Shown: one piece after another, positions 25,417 to 33,206 of the stretch
How positions within the stretch are numbered: position 1 is the first letter of the stretch
How the letters are laid out: each line of letters begins with the position of its first letter
NCBI RefSeq assembly: GCF_003001955.1
Contig: NZ_PVNH01000007.1
Span: forward strand, 329,629-393,628
Length of the DNA: 64,000 nucleotides
Reading direction: 5' to 3'
DNA from: Prauserella shujinwangii
GTDB lineage: Bacteria; Actinomycetota; Actinomycetes; Mycobacteriales; Pseudonocardiaceae
Position numbers and translations under genes: made by a program
The notes under the pieces: model-generated
Told to the model about the DNA's origin: nothing
The model's database searches: none
What the model saw: only the letters and a program-made list of their open reading frames with translations

Positions 25417-25591
25417 GTCTATGCCTAGTGGGATAAGGGACGTACCTACTATCAATCTCGTATCGAGTAGCTGTCGAGTAGTTACAGCGTCCACAGATCA
25501 GGAAGTCTCCTATATCTACTTTCCACCTCATAGGTTTCACTGTTCCTACCTTCATTAGCAAGTGCCCTGCCGTACAGCGGTCTTGCTCCAT
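25409..25591 (-). CDS. Small zinc-ribbon-like protein
   Basis: This 60-aa protein starts at ATG 25591, behind GAGGAA. RCTAGHLL and LICGRCNYS provide three cysteines and a histidine in zinc-ribbon spacing. It is coupled to the HNH gene by an 8-bp overlap and starts right after the repeat cluster at 25637-25835. A longer frame upstream runs through the repeats and is unlikely to be coding. Function is unknown; it may help late control or packaging. Confidence 0.55.
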   Translation of the reverse strand: MEQDRCTAGHLLMKVGTVKPMRWKVDIGDFLICGRCNYSTATRYEIDSRYVPYPTRHRRD

Positions 25592-25636
25592 GACTCGTTC
25601 CTCTCGCCTCTCCTGGCTCCGGCCGTCCGTGCTCGG

Positions 25637-25835
25637 GGTGGTTCCGGAACCGCTTCGCAGTTGATCTTTCCTATGTAGTGGTGGTTCCCGGTTCCCTCCT
25701 AAGGGAGGGGAACCGGGGAACCACCTCACTACCGGTTCCGGGAACCACTGGGAACCACTGGGAACCACCTAAAAGCCCAGGTCGCTACAGCGGGAACGGG
25801 GGATCGACCCCACCAGCAGAAGGGGTGGTTCCCGG
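25637..25835. repeat. Iteron-like GGGAACCAC cluster, candidate replication origin
   Basis: Three tandem 10-bp units GGGAACCACT/GGGAACCACC occupy 25740-25769. A long inverted repeat built from the same word spans 25681-25724 (GTGGTTCCCGGTTCCC against GGGGAACCGGGGAACCAC). Further copies are GGTGGTTCCGGAACC at 25637-25651 and GGTGGTTCCC at 25826-25835, the last inside the helicase gene. A 10-bp period places all units on one DNA face. Next to PrimPol and helicase genes this is a likely origin or initiator-binding site. Confidence 0.6.
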
Positions 25836-27017
25836 CCCTGAGTGGCCCGCTGAGCGGCTGTAGGGGCCACCCCCGTCCCTTCCATGCCCCTTGAGTATGC
25901 CAGCCTTCACGAGGGTATCTATCTCACTATTAATGGCAGCTTTTCGACCCTGAACGCGCTGATTAATCTGATTCTTACTCAGTCTTACGATGTCATCATC
26001 GAACGCATCGAGAATCTTTTCTCGTAGGTCAGTACGGCGGCTTCTCTCGTTAAGAGAGTCCCTAGTCTGTCCCGTCGCCTTCAATTCAAGTGTTTCTGGG
26101 TTCCATTGAATCTCACACGCTTCTTGGTTGATACCACGTCGACCACTAGCAGCTAGGAACGCCGGGCCACCATTCCTACGGGTATAGATCCAGCCCACGT
26201 CTTGCCAGTCGTTTAGTCTCGTAGCACCTCTTGTGCGTTCTTCTCCCTCTTCATGGTCAGCACGTCCCATATGCGCAGTCATGAAGAGGTTGGCAACCTG
26301 GGCTTGATTCTTAACGTAGTCGATTGCGTCTAGGAACTGGCCTACACCTGAGTTGTCATTCTCGTCTATGCCACACTGAGAAAGAGCTTTGGTGTAGGTA
26401 TCCAGCATGAGGGTATGGACACCACCAGGTACCCCTTTAAGCTGCTCGATGAGCCATTCCTGTGCTCTATCGTCAGTGAGCGGGAGACGAACACCTCGCA
26501 AGTTGACTGGAGCAACCATGCCGTCTGTGTTCTCAATACCCAGCTTTGCTAAGTCTCGCTGTACGTCCCGCTCTTCCATCTCGTAGTTCAGATATACAAT
26601 ACGGCCAACCGGCTGTGTGACATTGAACTTTCCGAGAAACGGCACCCCGTCACAGAGGCTTTTAATGAGGTTAAAGAGCATGGTTGACTTGCCGACTTTG
26701 AACTTCGCTGTAATGACTGTGTTGTGCCCGTCTCCATGTAAGCCTTCAATTAGATATTGAACGGGAGGTAGAGGCTTGGCCAGGAACGTACCGAGAGTGC
26801 CACCTAAAGGCTCGGGAGGTCTGAAGGTGATGGTCTTAAGGTAGTCCCTGACCGCCTGTCTAACTTCCTCGTCTCTAACCTTCTGTTGGAGGTTAGATGC
26901 GTCAATTCCTCGCAGCTTGGCAAACTCTTGTAGTTCAGGGTCCACCTTTTCGAGGTGGTCCAACTCTCGATTCATTTGCTCCGCTGGAGTTAACTCGTCT
27001 TCTGTCATGGAATACAC
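25785..27017 (-). CDS. RecA-like replicative helicase (RepA/AAA_25 type)
   Basis: Walker A AKFKVGKST, then YLNYEMEERDV, Walker B HTLMLDTYTKAL and MTAHMGRADHEEGEERTRGA follow RepA/AAA_25 hexameric helicases found in phages and plasmids. The C-terminal third (SKNQINQRVQGRKAAINSEI) looks like a winged helix. GGAGG 7 bp upstream favours GTG 27017 (410 aa) over ATG 27008. With the primase it forms a self-contained replisome. The C-terminus covers one copy of the iteron word. Confidence 0.85.
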   Translation of the reverse strand: MYSMTEDELTPAEQMNRELDHLEKVDPELQEFAKLRGIDASNLQQKVRDEEVRQAVRDYLKTITFRPPEPLGGTLGTFLAKPLPPVQYLIEGLHGDGHNTVITAKFKVGKSTMLFNLIKSLCDGVPFLGKFNVTQPVGRIVYLNYEMEERDVQRDLAKLGIENTDGMVAPVNLRGVRLPLTDDRAQEWLIEQLKGVPGGVHTLMLDTYTKALSQCGIDENDNSGVGQFLDAIDYVKNQAQVANLFMTAHMGRADHEEGEERTRGATRLNDWQDVGWIYTRRNGGPAFLAASGRRGINQEACEIQWNPETLELKATGQTRDSLNERSRRTDLREKILDAFDDDIVRLSKNQINQRVQGRKAAINSEIDTLVKAGILKGHGRDGGGPYSRSAGHSGPGTTPSAGGVDPPFPL

Positions 27018-27037
27018 TGCTTTCCCTCCAGTGAGCA

Positions 27038-27931
27038 TTAGCCGAAGAGACAAATCTTTTGGTACTTGCCAGAATTGACGCCACTTTTGATCGTGTCCTT
27101 AGCTTCTTTATCGGTTAGACCTAGGTCTAGTGCAATGGTTAGCAGTCGCTCTGTGGCTACGTCTTCGTCTAGTCCAGACCCACTAATAAGCCCTCCCGCA
27201 ACACGTGCTACCTTATAGAGCCTTACGTTTCTATTTCCGGGTATGGCTTGTTTCAACCACACGAGCCATCGGTAAAACTCACGTGCTAAAAACGATGTTT
27301 GTTCGTCGGTAAGCCTCCCTCCCGAGTAGTTGGGATCAGTCGAGACTCTGTAGGTTCCCTTGTGTGTCTTATGCCGATCAAAGACAGTCTGTAACCATCG
27401 CCTCTGTCGTTCCCTATCCTCGTCAGTAGGTGACGCGAGACCTTCCCAATCGATAGGCTCTATCGGCTCGTATCCCTTATAGCCGTATTTGCGTCTGTAC
27501 GTGCCCGGTACGAAAACGAAGCCCCTGCCGACTCCGTACTTGTCTCCAGCTTGATAGTCGATACCCGGCCACAGGTCAGTGATCTTTCTAAGACCACTCG
27601 GCGGAACGTACAGATGTTGACCCCCGCCAGGCGTAGAAACGCTTCCTTTAACCGGCGGTAGAACGTTAGCCTCTCGCAGCAGAGCTAAAGATTTATCTCC
27701 ACCATTTCGAGGGTCTACGTCGATAACATCGAACTTGACTCCCGTCACCGCACAGATAGCGCTTGTAGGGAACCAAGCTCGAAGTACGCTTGTGTCAACC
27801 TGCGACTCTTGCCAACCTTTCGGGTACCAGAACTCTGGTTCAGGGTCATAGTTGGGCTCAGCGACGAATACGGGCACTCCGTGCGAGATGTAATCTGTGG
27901 CTACGGATAGGTACCTCTCCCTCGTTCTCAC
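27038..27931 (-). CDS. Bifunctional primase-polymerase (PrimPol)
   Basis: A 297-aa archaeo-eukaryotic-type PrimPol. FDVIDVDPRNGGDKSL carries the metal-binding Asp pair. STPGGGQHLYVP gives the conserved His, and IDYQAGDKYGVGRGFVFVPG completes the core. It synthesises primers for the adjacent helicase. GTG 27931 overlaps the stop of the 32-aa membrane peptide (GTGA); a longer frame to 27997 is only an open reading extension. It lacks a helicase fusion, supplied here by the next gene. Confidence 0.88.
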   Translation of the reverse strand: MRTRERYLSVATDYISHGVPVFVAEPNYDPEPEFWYPKGWQESQVDTSVLRAWFPTSAICAVTGVKFDVIDVDPRNGGDKSLALLREANVLPPVKGSVSTPGGGQHLYVPPSGLRKITDLWPGIDYQAGDKYGVGRGFVFVPGTYRRKYGYKGYEPIEPIDWEGLASPTDEDRERQRRWLQTVFDRHKTHKGTYRVSTDPNYSGGRLTDEQTSFLAREFYRWLVWLKQAIPGNRNVRLYKVARVAGGLISGSGLDEDVATERLLTIALDLGLTDKEAKDTIKSGVNSGKYQKICLFG

Positions 27932-28026
27932 GATAACGCCACCACCATGCTTGCCAAGCCAGCCAGGGAACCAGCCAGAACGAAGTAGAGGAAGCACAGG
28001 AGAAGGACACGATCAGACTTAGTCAT
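27928..28026 (-). CDS. 32-aa membrane peptide
   Basis: ATG 28026 is preceded by AGAGG. The product, about MTKSDRVLLLCFLYFVLAGS then LAGLASMVVALS, is almost entirely one transmembrane helix. Its stop is shared with the primase GTG (GTGA), so its translation probably feeds the primase. I do not recognise it; a holin-like role is conceivable but unsupported. Confidence 0.55.
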   Translation of the reverse strand: MTKSDRVLLLCFLYFVLAGSLAGLASMVVALS

Positions 28027-28036
28027 TTCAGACCTC

Positions 28037-28177
28037 TTAGATTGCTAGACCTGCGTAGATAAAGGTGATTGCTACTGCAATGAGAGGGAACGCAACTAAC
28101 CGTGCGACAATCCACGACTTAGGACGGCACGTGCGTGAATGTGGCCTCTTAAGACAAGCCCAGAGCCGCCTAGTCAT
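28037..28177 (-). CDS. 46-aa single-span membrane protein
   Basis: ATG 28177 overlaps the stop of the 73-aa gene by 8 bp. The first half is basic (TRRLWACLKRPHSRTCRPK), followed by one hydrophobic span (WIVARLVAFPLIAVAITFIY). The positive N-terminus predicts an N-in orientation. Function is unknown. It belongs to the coupled chain 73 aa, 46 aa, 32 aa, primase. Confidence 0.5.
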   Translation of the reverse strand: MTRRLWACLKRPHSRTCRPKSWIVARLVAFPLIAVAITFIYAGLAI

Positions 28178-28391
28178 TGCTAGTCTCCGACTCAGGGAGA
28201 AGGGCACGCAGACGCTCTATCTGTTCGTCAGAGAGCTTAGGAACACGCGAGAGAGTCTCACGAATGAAGTCGGCTACCCGCTCAGTTTCGTACTCAGCTC
28301 GAATAGCGTCTATCTCACTCTGGGACTTACCCTCACGGATAGCGACAGCTAACTGACCCAGTAAGGACCTAGTTCGCTTAGATGCGGGCAT
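28170..28391 (-). CDS. Small helical early protein
   Basis: A 73-aa charged, helical protein (MPASKRTRSLLGQLAVAIRE, then SQSEIDAIRAEYETERVADF, then LSDEQIERLRALLPESE). It is the first gene after the integrase in the early operon. Its ribosome site GAGAGG lies in the 3' arm of a hairpin (28398-28435), so its translation may be regulated. I do not recognise the family. A DNA-binding or replication-control role would fit the position. Confidence 0.6.
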   Translation of the reverse strand: MPASKRTRSLLGQLAVAIREGKSQSEIDAIRAEYETERVADFIRETLSRVPKLSDEQIERLRALLPESETSND

Positions 28392-28397
28392 GAAAAA

Positions 28398-28435
28398 CCT
28401 CTCGATTACTAAGCCAGTGCCTAATGATCGAGAGG
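28398..28435 (-). promoter_or_regulatory. Hairpin that masks a ribosome site / terminator-like
   Basis: On the transcript CCTCTCGAT pairs perfectly with ATCGAGAGG across a 20-nt loop and is followed by UUUUUC-AUG. The 3' arm is the Shine-Dalgarno of the 73-aa gene. It could end integrase transcripts (stem plus U5) or hide the ribosome site. Confidence 0.55.
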
Positions 28436-28467
28436 TCTACCTAGCGGATGCCCTGGCTGGTGGGCTG

Positions 28468-28489
28468 GTGTACGGGGACCATCGTACAC
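28468..28489. promoter_or_regulatory. Inverted repeat upstream of the early operon
   Basis: GTGTACG (28468-28474) and CGTACAC (28483-28489) form a perfect 7-bp-arm repeat with an 8-bp gap, between the integrase stop and the early genes. It is a candidate operator. Confidence 0.45.
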
Positions 28490-28549
28490 AGTCGGATGCC
28501 GATTGTCTCAGAATGGGTCTGAGCTGCGAAAATGCGGGGAAATGGAGCC

Positions 28550-30037
28550 TCAGCGAGCGAACCGAATGCGGTCTTCGACGGGTGAGGGAATGCGTCCCCG
28601 CCGCTGGGCAGGCTTAACCCTCAGCTCTCCGATAAGAGCAGGAGTGAGCAGATAAGCGGCTACTTGCCTCTTCTGCTGGCTAGTAGCAGCCTCCCAGCGT
28701 TCTTCTAGACGCTTACCAGGGGGAAGAAGCCCCGCCACGATAGAAGGTGTCGTCAGCTCTTCTAACCGCTCCTGAGCCTTCACCTCTTGTGCTGTAAGCC
28801 TCTTCTCTTCGGCCGTAGCCATACGAGCCGAGACCTCACCGGCTTCGACGTCAGCTTCTAGCTGTCTGATATCCATGCGGATAGTAGCTAGCTGATCCTT
28901 AACGGCTTGGACTTCCCTACTCCTATCCTCTCCCTTAACGAGCTTGTCTATGTGAGCACCATCGGACAGGTACGCGATAAGAAGTAAGGTGATCTTCCCG
29001 TTCAGCTCGTGATAGTCGATACGAGTGCAGCCACGAGACTTGCAGCGGTACACAGGGTTTCGACCCTTGTTAGCGAGCACAGACAGTCCGTCTCCACAGA
29101 CGTCACACTTAGCGATACCGGACAGAAGGTGTGTGGCCCTTCCATGCCTGCGCTGGGTCTTCTCCGGGGAACTCGTAGCCTCTGCGTTCTCATCCAAGAT
29201 GCGCTGAGCCTGATAGAAGACGCTCGGCGTGATGAGAGCAGGCCACACCCCGCTGTAAGTCTTACCCTCGTATGTGCGCTTAGCTATGTATGCCTCGCTC
29301 CGTAGCCATGAGTAGAGCACAGGGCGGCTCAGACGGTTACCGCTACGAGACCTAATACCCCGCTCGTAGAAGTCCCTCTCGATGGCTCTGAGACTTTCGC
29401 CCGCTGTGAAGCGCTTGAAGACCTCTTGCACTACCTGAGCCTCTGCCGGTACCGGCTTCAGGTTTACCAAGCGAGGCTTACCGTCTACTACTGCATGGAC
29501 AGCCTCGTAGCCGTAGCGCTTGCCGTTGTTCGGTAGCCCACGCTCGGCCGCAAGGCTCTTACCGCTCAGGATGCGGCTAGAGAGCTTGCCACTCTCATAC
29601 TGTGCGTCCACGCCATCCTCCTGGAGAGTACGGACGTCTCTCGCGTTAGAAGGATCGTAGACCTTGCCGTGAGTAGCTACGGCTATCTGCACCCCTGCCG
29701 CTTCGCACAGCTCGATAAGGAGACACCACTCACTGAGCCGACGGCTACCCCTACTGGCCTCATGGACTACCAAGAGATCAGCCTCAAAGGCGCCGCTCTT
29801 CAGGTCGGTAACTAGCTGCTTGTAACCTCCCCGCCTCTTACGAGAGAACTTGGACGCACTTACCAGATCACTGTAGGGCTCAGGGTGCCTAAGCCAGCCG
29901 TTATCGACGATCATCCGGCCGTTATCGCTCTGCTGACGCTCTAGCGAGACCGTCTGACCAGACGAGTTACGCCAGTAGTCCCTAGCCACGAGTGTCTTAC
30001 TAGCTGCCTGACCTGGGCTTTCGAGGGTTGCCGTCAT
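28550..30037 (-). CDS. Large serine recombinase (phage integrase)
   Basis: This 495-aa integrase has a resolvase-like catalytic domain (WRNSSGQTVSLERQQ; R23 and nucleophile S25, then VHEASRGSRRLSEW). A recombinase domain follows (GKRYGYEAVHAVVDGKPRLV, SLRAIERDFYERGIRSRSG). The zinc ribbon is CDVCGDGL ... YRCKSRGCTRI, and a coiled coil spans about 380-440. It joins attP to attB by double-strand exchange. The ATG lies 42 bp from the crossover point. A TATTCT box 6 bp upstream lacks a good -35, so expression in the lysogen may be weak. Confidence 0.95.
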   Translation of the reverse strand: MTATLESPGQAASKTLVARDYWRNSSGQTVSLERQQSDNGRMIVDNGWLRHPEPYSDLVSASKFSRKRRGGYKQLVTDLKSGAFEADLLVVHEASRGSRRLSEWCLLIELCEAAGVQIAVATHGKVYDPSNARDVRTLQEDGVDAQYESGKLSSRILSGKSLAAERGLPNNGKRYGYEAVHAVVDGKPRLVNLKPVPAEAQVVQEVFKRFTAGESLRAIERDFYERGIRSRSGNRLSRPVLYSWLRSEAYIAKRTYEGKTYSGVWPALITPSVFYQAQRILDENAEATSSPEKTQRRHGRATHLLSGIAKCDVCGDGLSVLANKGRNPVYRCKSRGCTRIDYHELNGKITLLLIAYLSDGAHIDKLVKGEDRSREVQAVKDQLATIRMDIRQLEADVEAGEVSARMATAEEKRLTAQEVKAQERLEELTTPSIVAGLLPPGKRLEERWEAATSQQKRQVAAYLLTPALIGELRVKPAQRRGRIPSPVEDRIRFAR

Positions 30038-30052
30038 GCCATCAGAATAGCA

Positions 30053-30095
30053 CCCCTAAAGAATCTGCACTAGAACAACGTTTCGCACTCACGAG
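30053..30095. other. attR, right prophage junction
   Basis: The phage arm (30053-30079, starting CCCCTAAAGAATCTGCACT) meets the host arm GTTTCGCACTCACGAG (30080-30095). The shared AACGT is at 30077-30081. The phage arm mirrors the attL phage arm (cccctaa, gcact and aac recur), as expected of a serine-integrase attP. Confidence 0.85.
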
Positions 30096-30109
30096 GGCCG
30101 GTGCGGCGG

Positions 30110-31477
30110 TCAGGCGGGGACGGGTTCCCTTGCCGGTTCGGGCTCGGGCGATCCGGCGTGGTCGTCGACCAGCGTCGCCTCGTTGAACGGGTCCCGGCCG
30201 GAGAGCACGCGCGCCGCCTGTGCCCGGTTGAACTCCCTGGTCCACGAGCCGATCACCACGGTGGCGATGGCGTTGCCCGCGAAGTTCGTCAGCGCGCGGG
30301 CCTCGGACATGAACCGGTCGATGCCGAGGATGAAGCCGACGCCGTCCACCAGCTCCGGCCGGTGCGACTGCAGCCCGCCCGCCAGGGTGGCGAGTCCCGC
30401 GCCGGTGACGCCCGCGGCGCCCTTCGACGCGATGATCATGAACAGCAGCAGGGAGATCTGCTCGCCGACGCCGAGCGGGCTGCCCTGCGCGGTGGCGATG
30501 AACAGCGTCGCCATCGTCAGGTAGATGGCCGTGCCGTCCAGGTTGAACGAGTACCCGGTCGGCACGGTGATGCCCACGACCGGCCTGCTCACGCCGAGGT
30601 GCTCCATCTTCGCGATCAGCCTGGGCAGCGCCGACTCCGACGACGACGTGGAGACGATCAGCAGGAACTCCCGCGCGAGGTAGCGCAGCAGGCTGAACAC
30701 GTTGATCCGGGCGCCGAACCACAGCACGGTGCCGAGGACGGCGAACACGAACACCAGGCACGTGGCGTAGAACCCGAGCATGATCACCGCGAGGCTGCGC
30801 AGCGCGTCCCAGCCGGTCTCGCCGACCACGGCGGCGATCGCGCCGAACGCCGCGACCGGCGCCGCCCACATGATCATCGCGAGGACGCGGAACACGAGCC
30901 GCTGGATGTGCTCGACGCCGCGCAGGATCGGCTCGCCCGCGCGGCCCATCTTCTGCACGGCGAACCCGGCGAGCAGGGCCACCAGCAGCGTCTGCAGCAC
31001 CGAGCCCTCGGTGAACGCCGACACGAGCGTCTCGGGGATGATGCCGAGCAGGAAGTCGACCGTGCCCTCACCGCCCTCGGCGGCCTCCGCCTGCACCTTC
31101 GCGACCGACTCCGGATCGAGCTGCATCCCGGAGCCCGGGTGCAGCACGTTGCCCACGACCAGTCCGATCGCCAGGGCGAACGTGGACATCAGCAGGAAGT
31201 AGCCGAGCGCGATCAGGCCGACCCTGCCCACCTTCGCGGCCTTGGCCACCTTGCCGATGCCGAGCACGATGGTGCAGAAGATGATCGGGCTGATCATCAT
31301 CTTGATCAGGCTGACGAACCCGCTGCCGAGCGGCTTGAGCTCCTGCGCGACGCCGGGGACGGCGAACCCGACGATCACGCCGAGGATCACCGCGGCGATC
31401 ACGGCGAGATACAGGTAGTGCATCCGGTCGCGGCGCCTGCCGGGCTGTGCGGTCTCCGCTGTCGGTGGTGTCGGCAC
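30110..31477 (-). CDS. Dicarboxylate:cation symporter (DctA-like)
   Basis: A 455-aa SLC1-family transporter. Motifs include SSSESALPRLIAKMEHLGVS, TGYSFNLDGTAIYLTMATLF, AAGVTGAGLATLAGGLQ and GIDRFMSEARALTNFAGNAI. These fit DctA-type uptake of succinate, fumarate and malate. GTG 31477 has GGAGG 5 bp upstream and is preferred to internal ATG 31423. It is divergent from a CitA/DcuS-type two-component system that should control it. Its stop lies 14 bp from attR, so before phage entry it converged with the SRPBCC gene over a 39-bp gap. Confidence 0.92.
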   Translation of the reverse strand: MPTPPTAETAQPGRRRDRMHYLYLAVIAAVILGVIVGFAVPGVAQELKPLGSGFVSLIKMMISPIIFCTIVLGIGKVAKAAKVGRVGLIALGYFLLMSTFALAIGLVVGNVLHPGSGMQLDPESVAKVQAEAAEGGEGTVDFLLGIIPETLVSAFTEGSVLQTLLVALLAGFAVQKMGRAGEPILRGVEHIQRLVFRVLAMIMWAAPVAAFGAIAAVVGETGWDALRSLAVIMLGFYATCLVFVFAVLGTVLWFGARINVFSLLRYLAREFLLIVSTSSSESALPRLIAKMEHLGVSRPVVGITVPTGYSFNLDGTAIYLTMATLFIATAQGSPLGVGEQISLLLFMIIASKGAAGVTGAGLATLAGGLQSHRPELVDGVGFILGIDRFMSEARALTNFAGNAIATVVIGSWTREFNRAQAARVLSGRDPFNEATLVDDHAGSPEPEPAREPVPA

Positions 31478-31586
31478 CGTTGCCTCCGTAGGGGTCGATC
31501 GAAAGTCACGACGACTATCCGCACCGGCCCGCGTCCCGGTCACGGTTGTGTTCATTTCGTTCGCCGGTCCTGTGGTCTCATGAGGC

Positions 31587-33206
31587 GTGACCCCACGCTG
31601 GAGCCTCGCCCGGCAGCTGCTGCTGTTACAGCTCGTGCTGGTGGTGCTGCTCGTCGGCGCGGGAGCGACGCTGGCGTACCTCGACGCGGCCAGGGCGACC
31701 GACGAGAAGGCGCGCGAGGAGGTCGTCTCCGTCGCCGCGACGGTCGCCGACTCGCCCAGCGTGCGTGCCGCGCTGGAGACGGCGGACCCGGCCGCCCGGC
31801 TGCAGCCGTTCGCCGAGCGGGTCCGCGCCGACACCGAGGTCGACTTCGTCACGATCATGCGGCCGGACGGCATCCGCTACACCCACCCGACACCGGAGCG
31901 GATCGGCCAGCGCTTCCTCGGCAACACCGGGCCCGCGCTGCGCGGCCGCCTGTTCACCGAGACCTACACGGGCACCCTCGGCCCCTCGGTGCGCGCGGTC
32001 GCGCCCGTGTTCGGAGCCGACCGCGAGGTGGTGGCGCTCGTGGCCGCGGGGATCACCGTGGACGCGCTCACCGCCGAGCTGGACAAGCGGCTGCGGCCGC
32101 TGTTCGCCGTCGCCGCGGGGGTGTTCGCGGTCGGGGCCGGCGGCAGCTACCTCGTCAGCGCCCGGCTGCGCCGCCAGACGCGCGGCGTCGCGCCCGCCGA
32201 GCTGAGCGGGATGTTCGAGTACTACCAGGCGATCCTGCACTCGGTCCGGGAAGGGCTCGTGCTCGTCGGGCGGGACGGGCGGGTCGTGCTGTGCAACGAC
32301 GCCGCCCGGGAGCTGCTGGCCCTGACCGGCGACGTCCGGGACGTCCCGGTGGCGGAGCTCGGCCTGTCCGGGGAGCTGGCCGCGACGTTCACGGCCACCG
32401 AGCCGCGCACCGACGAGTTGCACGTGACCGACACCCGCGTGCTGCTCGTCAACACCGCGCCGGTGCGCTCGGAGGGTCGCGCGAGGGGCAACGTCGTGAC
32501 CCTGCGCGACCACACCGAGCTGCAGAGCCTGACCGGCGAGCTGGACACGGTGCGCGGGTTCGCCGAGTCGCTGCGCTCCCAGGCGCACGAGTCCGCCAAC
32601 CGCCTGCACGCCGTGGTGTCGCTGCTGGAGCTCGGGAAGGTGGAGCAGGCGGTGCGGTTCGCGACCGCGGAACTGGAGACCGCGCAGCAGCTCACCGACC
32701 AGGTGGTCGGCGCGGTGTCGGAGCCGGTGCTGGCCGCGGTGCTGCTGGGCAAATCGGCGGAGGCGGCCGAGCGCGGGGTGGAGCTCGTGCTCACCGACGA
32801 CACCGCGCTGCGGGACACCGAGGTCCCCTTCGACACCCGCGACCTGGTGACGATCCTCGGCAACCTGGTGGACAACGCGCTCGACGCCGCCGTGGAGGCG
32901 GCCGCGGGCCGGCCGCCGACGGTGACCGTCACCGTGCGGATCGACGGCTCCGCGTTGCTGCTGCGCGTCGCCGACAGCGGGCCCGGCGTCGCGCCCGAGC
33001 TGGTGCCGGAGATCTTCCGCCGGGGCTGGTCGACCAAGCCCGGCGGCGAAGGCGGACGCGGGCTGGGGCTCGCGCTGGCCGGACAGGCCGTGCGCCGCAA
33101 CGGCGGCACCGTCGACGTCGCGGGCGGCCCGGACGGCGGCGCCGCCTTCACGGTCCGGCTGCCACTGCCTGCTACCGTCCCGGGCCGAAGGGACGGCTCC
33201 GGATGA
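31587..33206 (+). CDS. CitA/DcuS-family sensor histidine kinase
   Basis: A 539-aa membrane kinase: TM helix at 10-30, extracytoplasmic PAS/Cache domain at 40-165 ([20 protein letters not shown]), second TM around 172-190, and a cytoplasmic PAS at 210-320. The His box is [20 protein letters not shown], and the HATPase has [14 protein letters not shown] and [11 protein letters not shown]. Family members sense citrate or C4-dicarboxylates. It is coupled to its regulator by ATGA and divergent from the dctA-like gene, a textbook sensor-transporter pairing. Confidence 0.93.
   Translation: MTPRWSLARQLLLLQLVLVVLLVGAGATLAYLDAARATDEKAREEVVSVAATVADSPSVRAALETADPAARLQPFAERVRADTEVDFVTIMRPDGIRYTHPTPERIGQRFLGNTGPALRGRLFTETYTGTLGPSVRAVAPVFGADREVVALVAAGITVDALTAELDKRLRPLFAVAAGVFAVGAGGSYLVSARLRRQTRGVAPAELSGMFEYYQAILHSVREGLVLVGRDGRVVLCNDAARELLALTGDVRDVPVAELGLSGELAATFTATEPRTDELHVTDTRVLLVNTAPVRSEGRARGNVVTLRDHTELQSLTGELDTVRGFAESLRSQAHESANRLHAVVSLLELGKVEQAVRFATAELETAQQLTDQVVGAVSEPVLAAVLLGKSAEAAERGVELVLTDDTALRDTEVPFDTRDLVTILGNLVDNALDAAVEAAAGRPPTVTVTVRIDGSALLLRVADSGPGVAPELVPEIFRRGWSTKPGGEGGRGLGLALAGQAVRRNGGTVDVAGGPDGGAAFTVRLPLPATVPGRRDGSG

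Larger units (their letters stand above)
13095..30079. mobile_element. Compact 17.0-kb prophage with serine integrase
   Basis: This segment is visibly lower in GC than its flanks and is bounded by reconstructable attL/attR. Genes in minus-strand order: large serine integrase, three tiny proteins, PrimPol, RecA-like helicase, zinc-ribbon protein, HNH, terminase small and large, portal, prohead protease, HK97 capsid, head-tail connector, tail terminator-like, major tail, frameshifted chaperones, gp10-like, tape measure and tail proteins. A plus-strand pair and a minus RHH gene occupy the left end. No lysin, holin or CI-like repressor is recognised. The full head and tail sets argue against a head-only satellite or an AICE plasmid. 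Confidence 0.95.

Noticed and set aside
25592..25768. N-terminal extension of the zinc-ribbon protein through the repeat array
   Set aside because: The extension encodes low-complexity repeats, while ATG 25591 has a good ribosome site.
13095..30079. Head-only phage satellite (cf-PICI) or AICE plasmid
   Set aside because: A tape measure, tail tube, chaperones and tip protein are present, and no TraB/FtsK transfer gene is seen.
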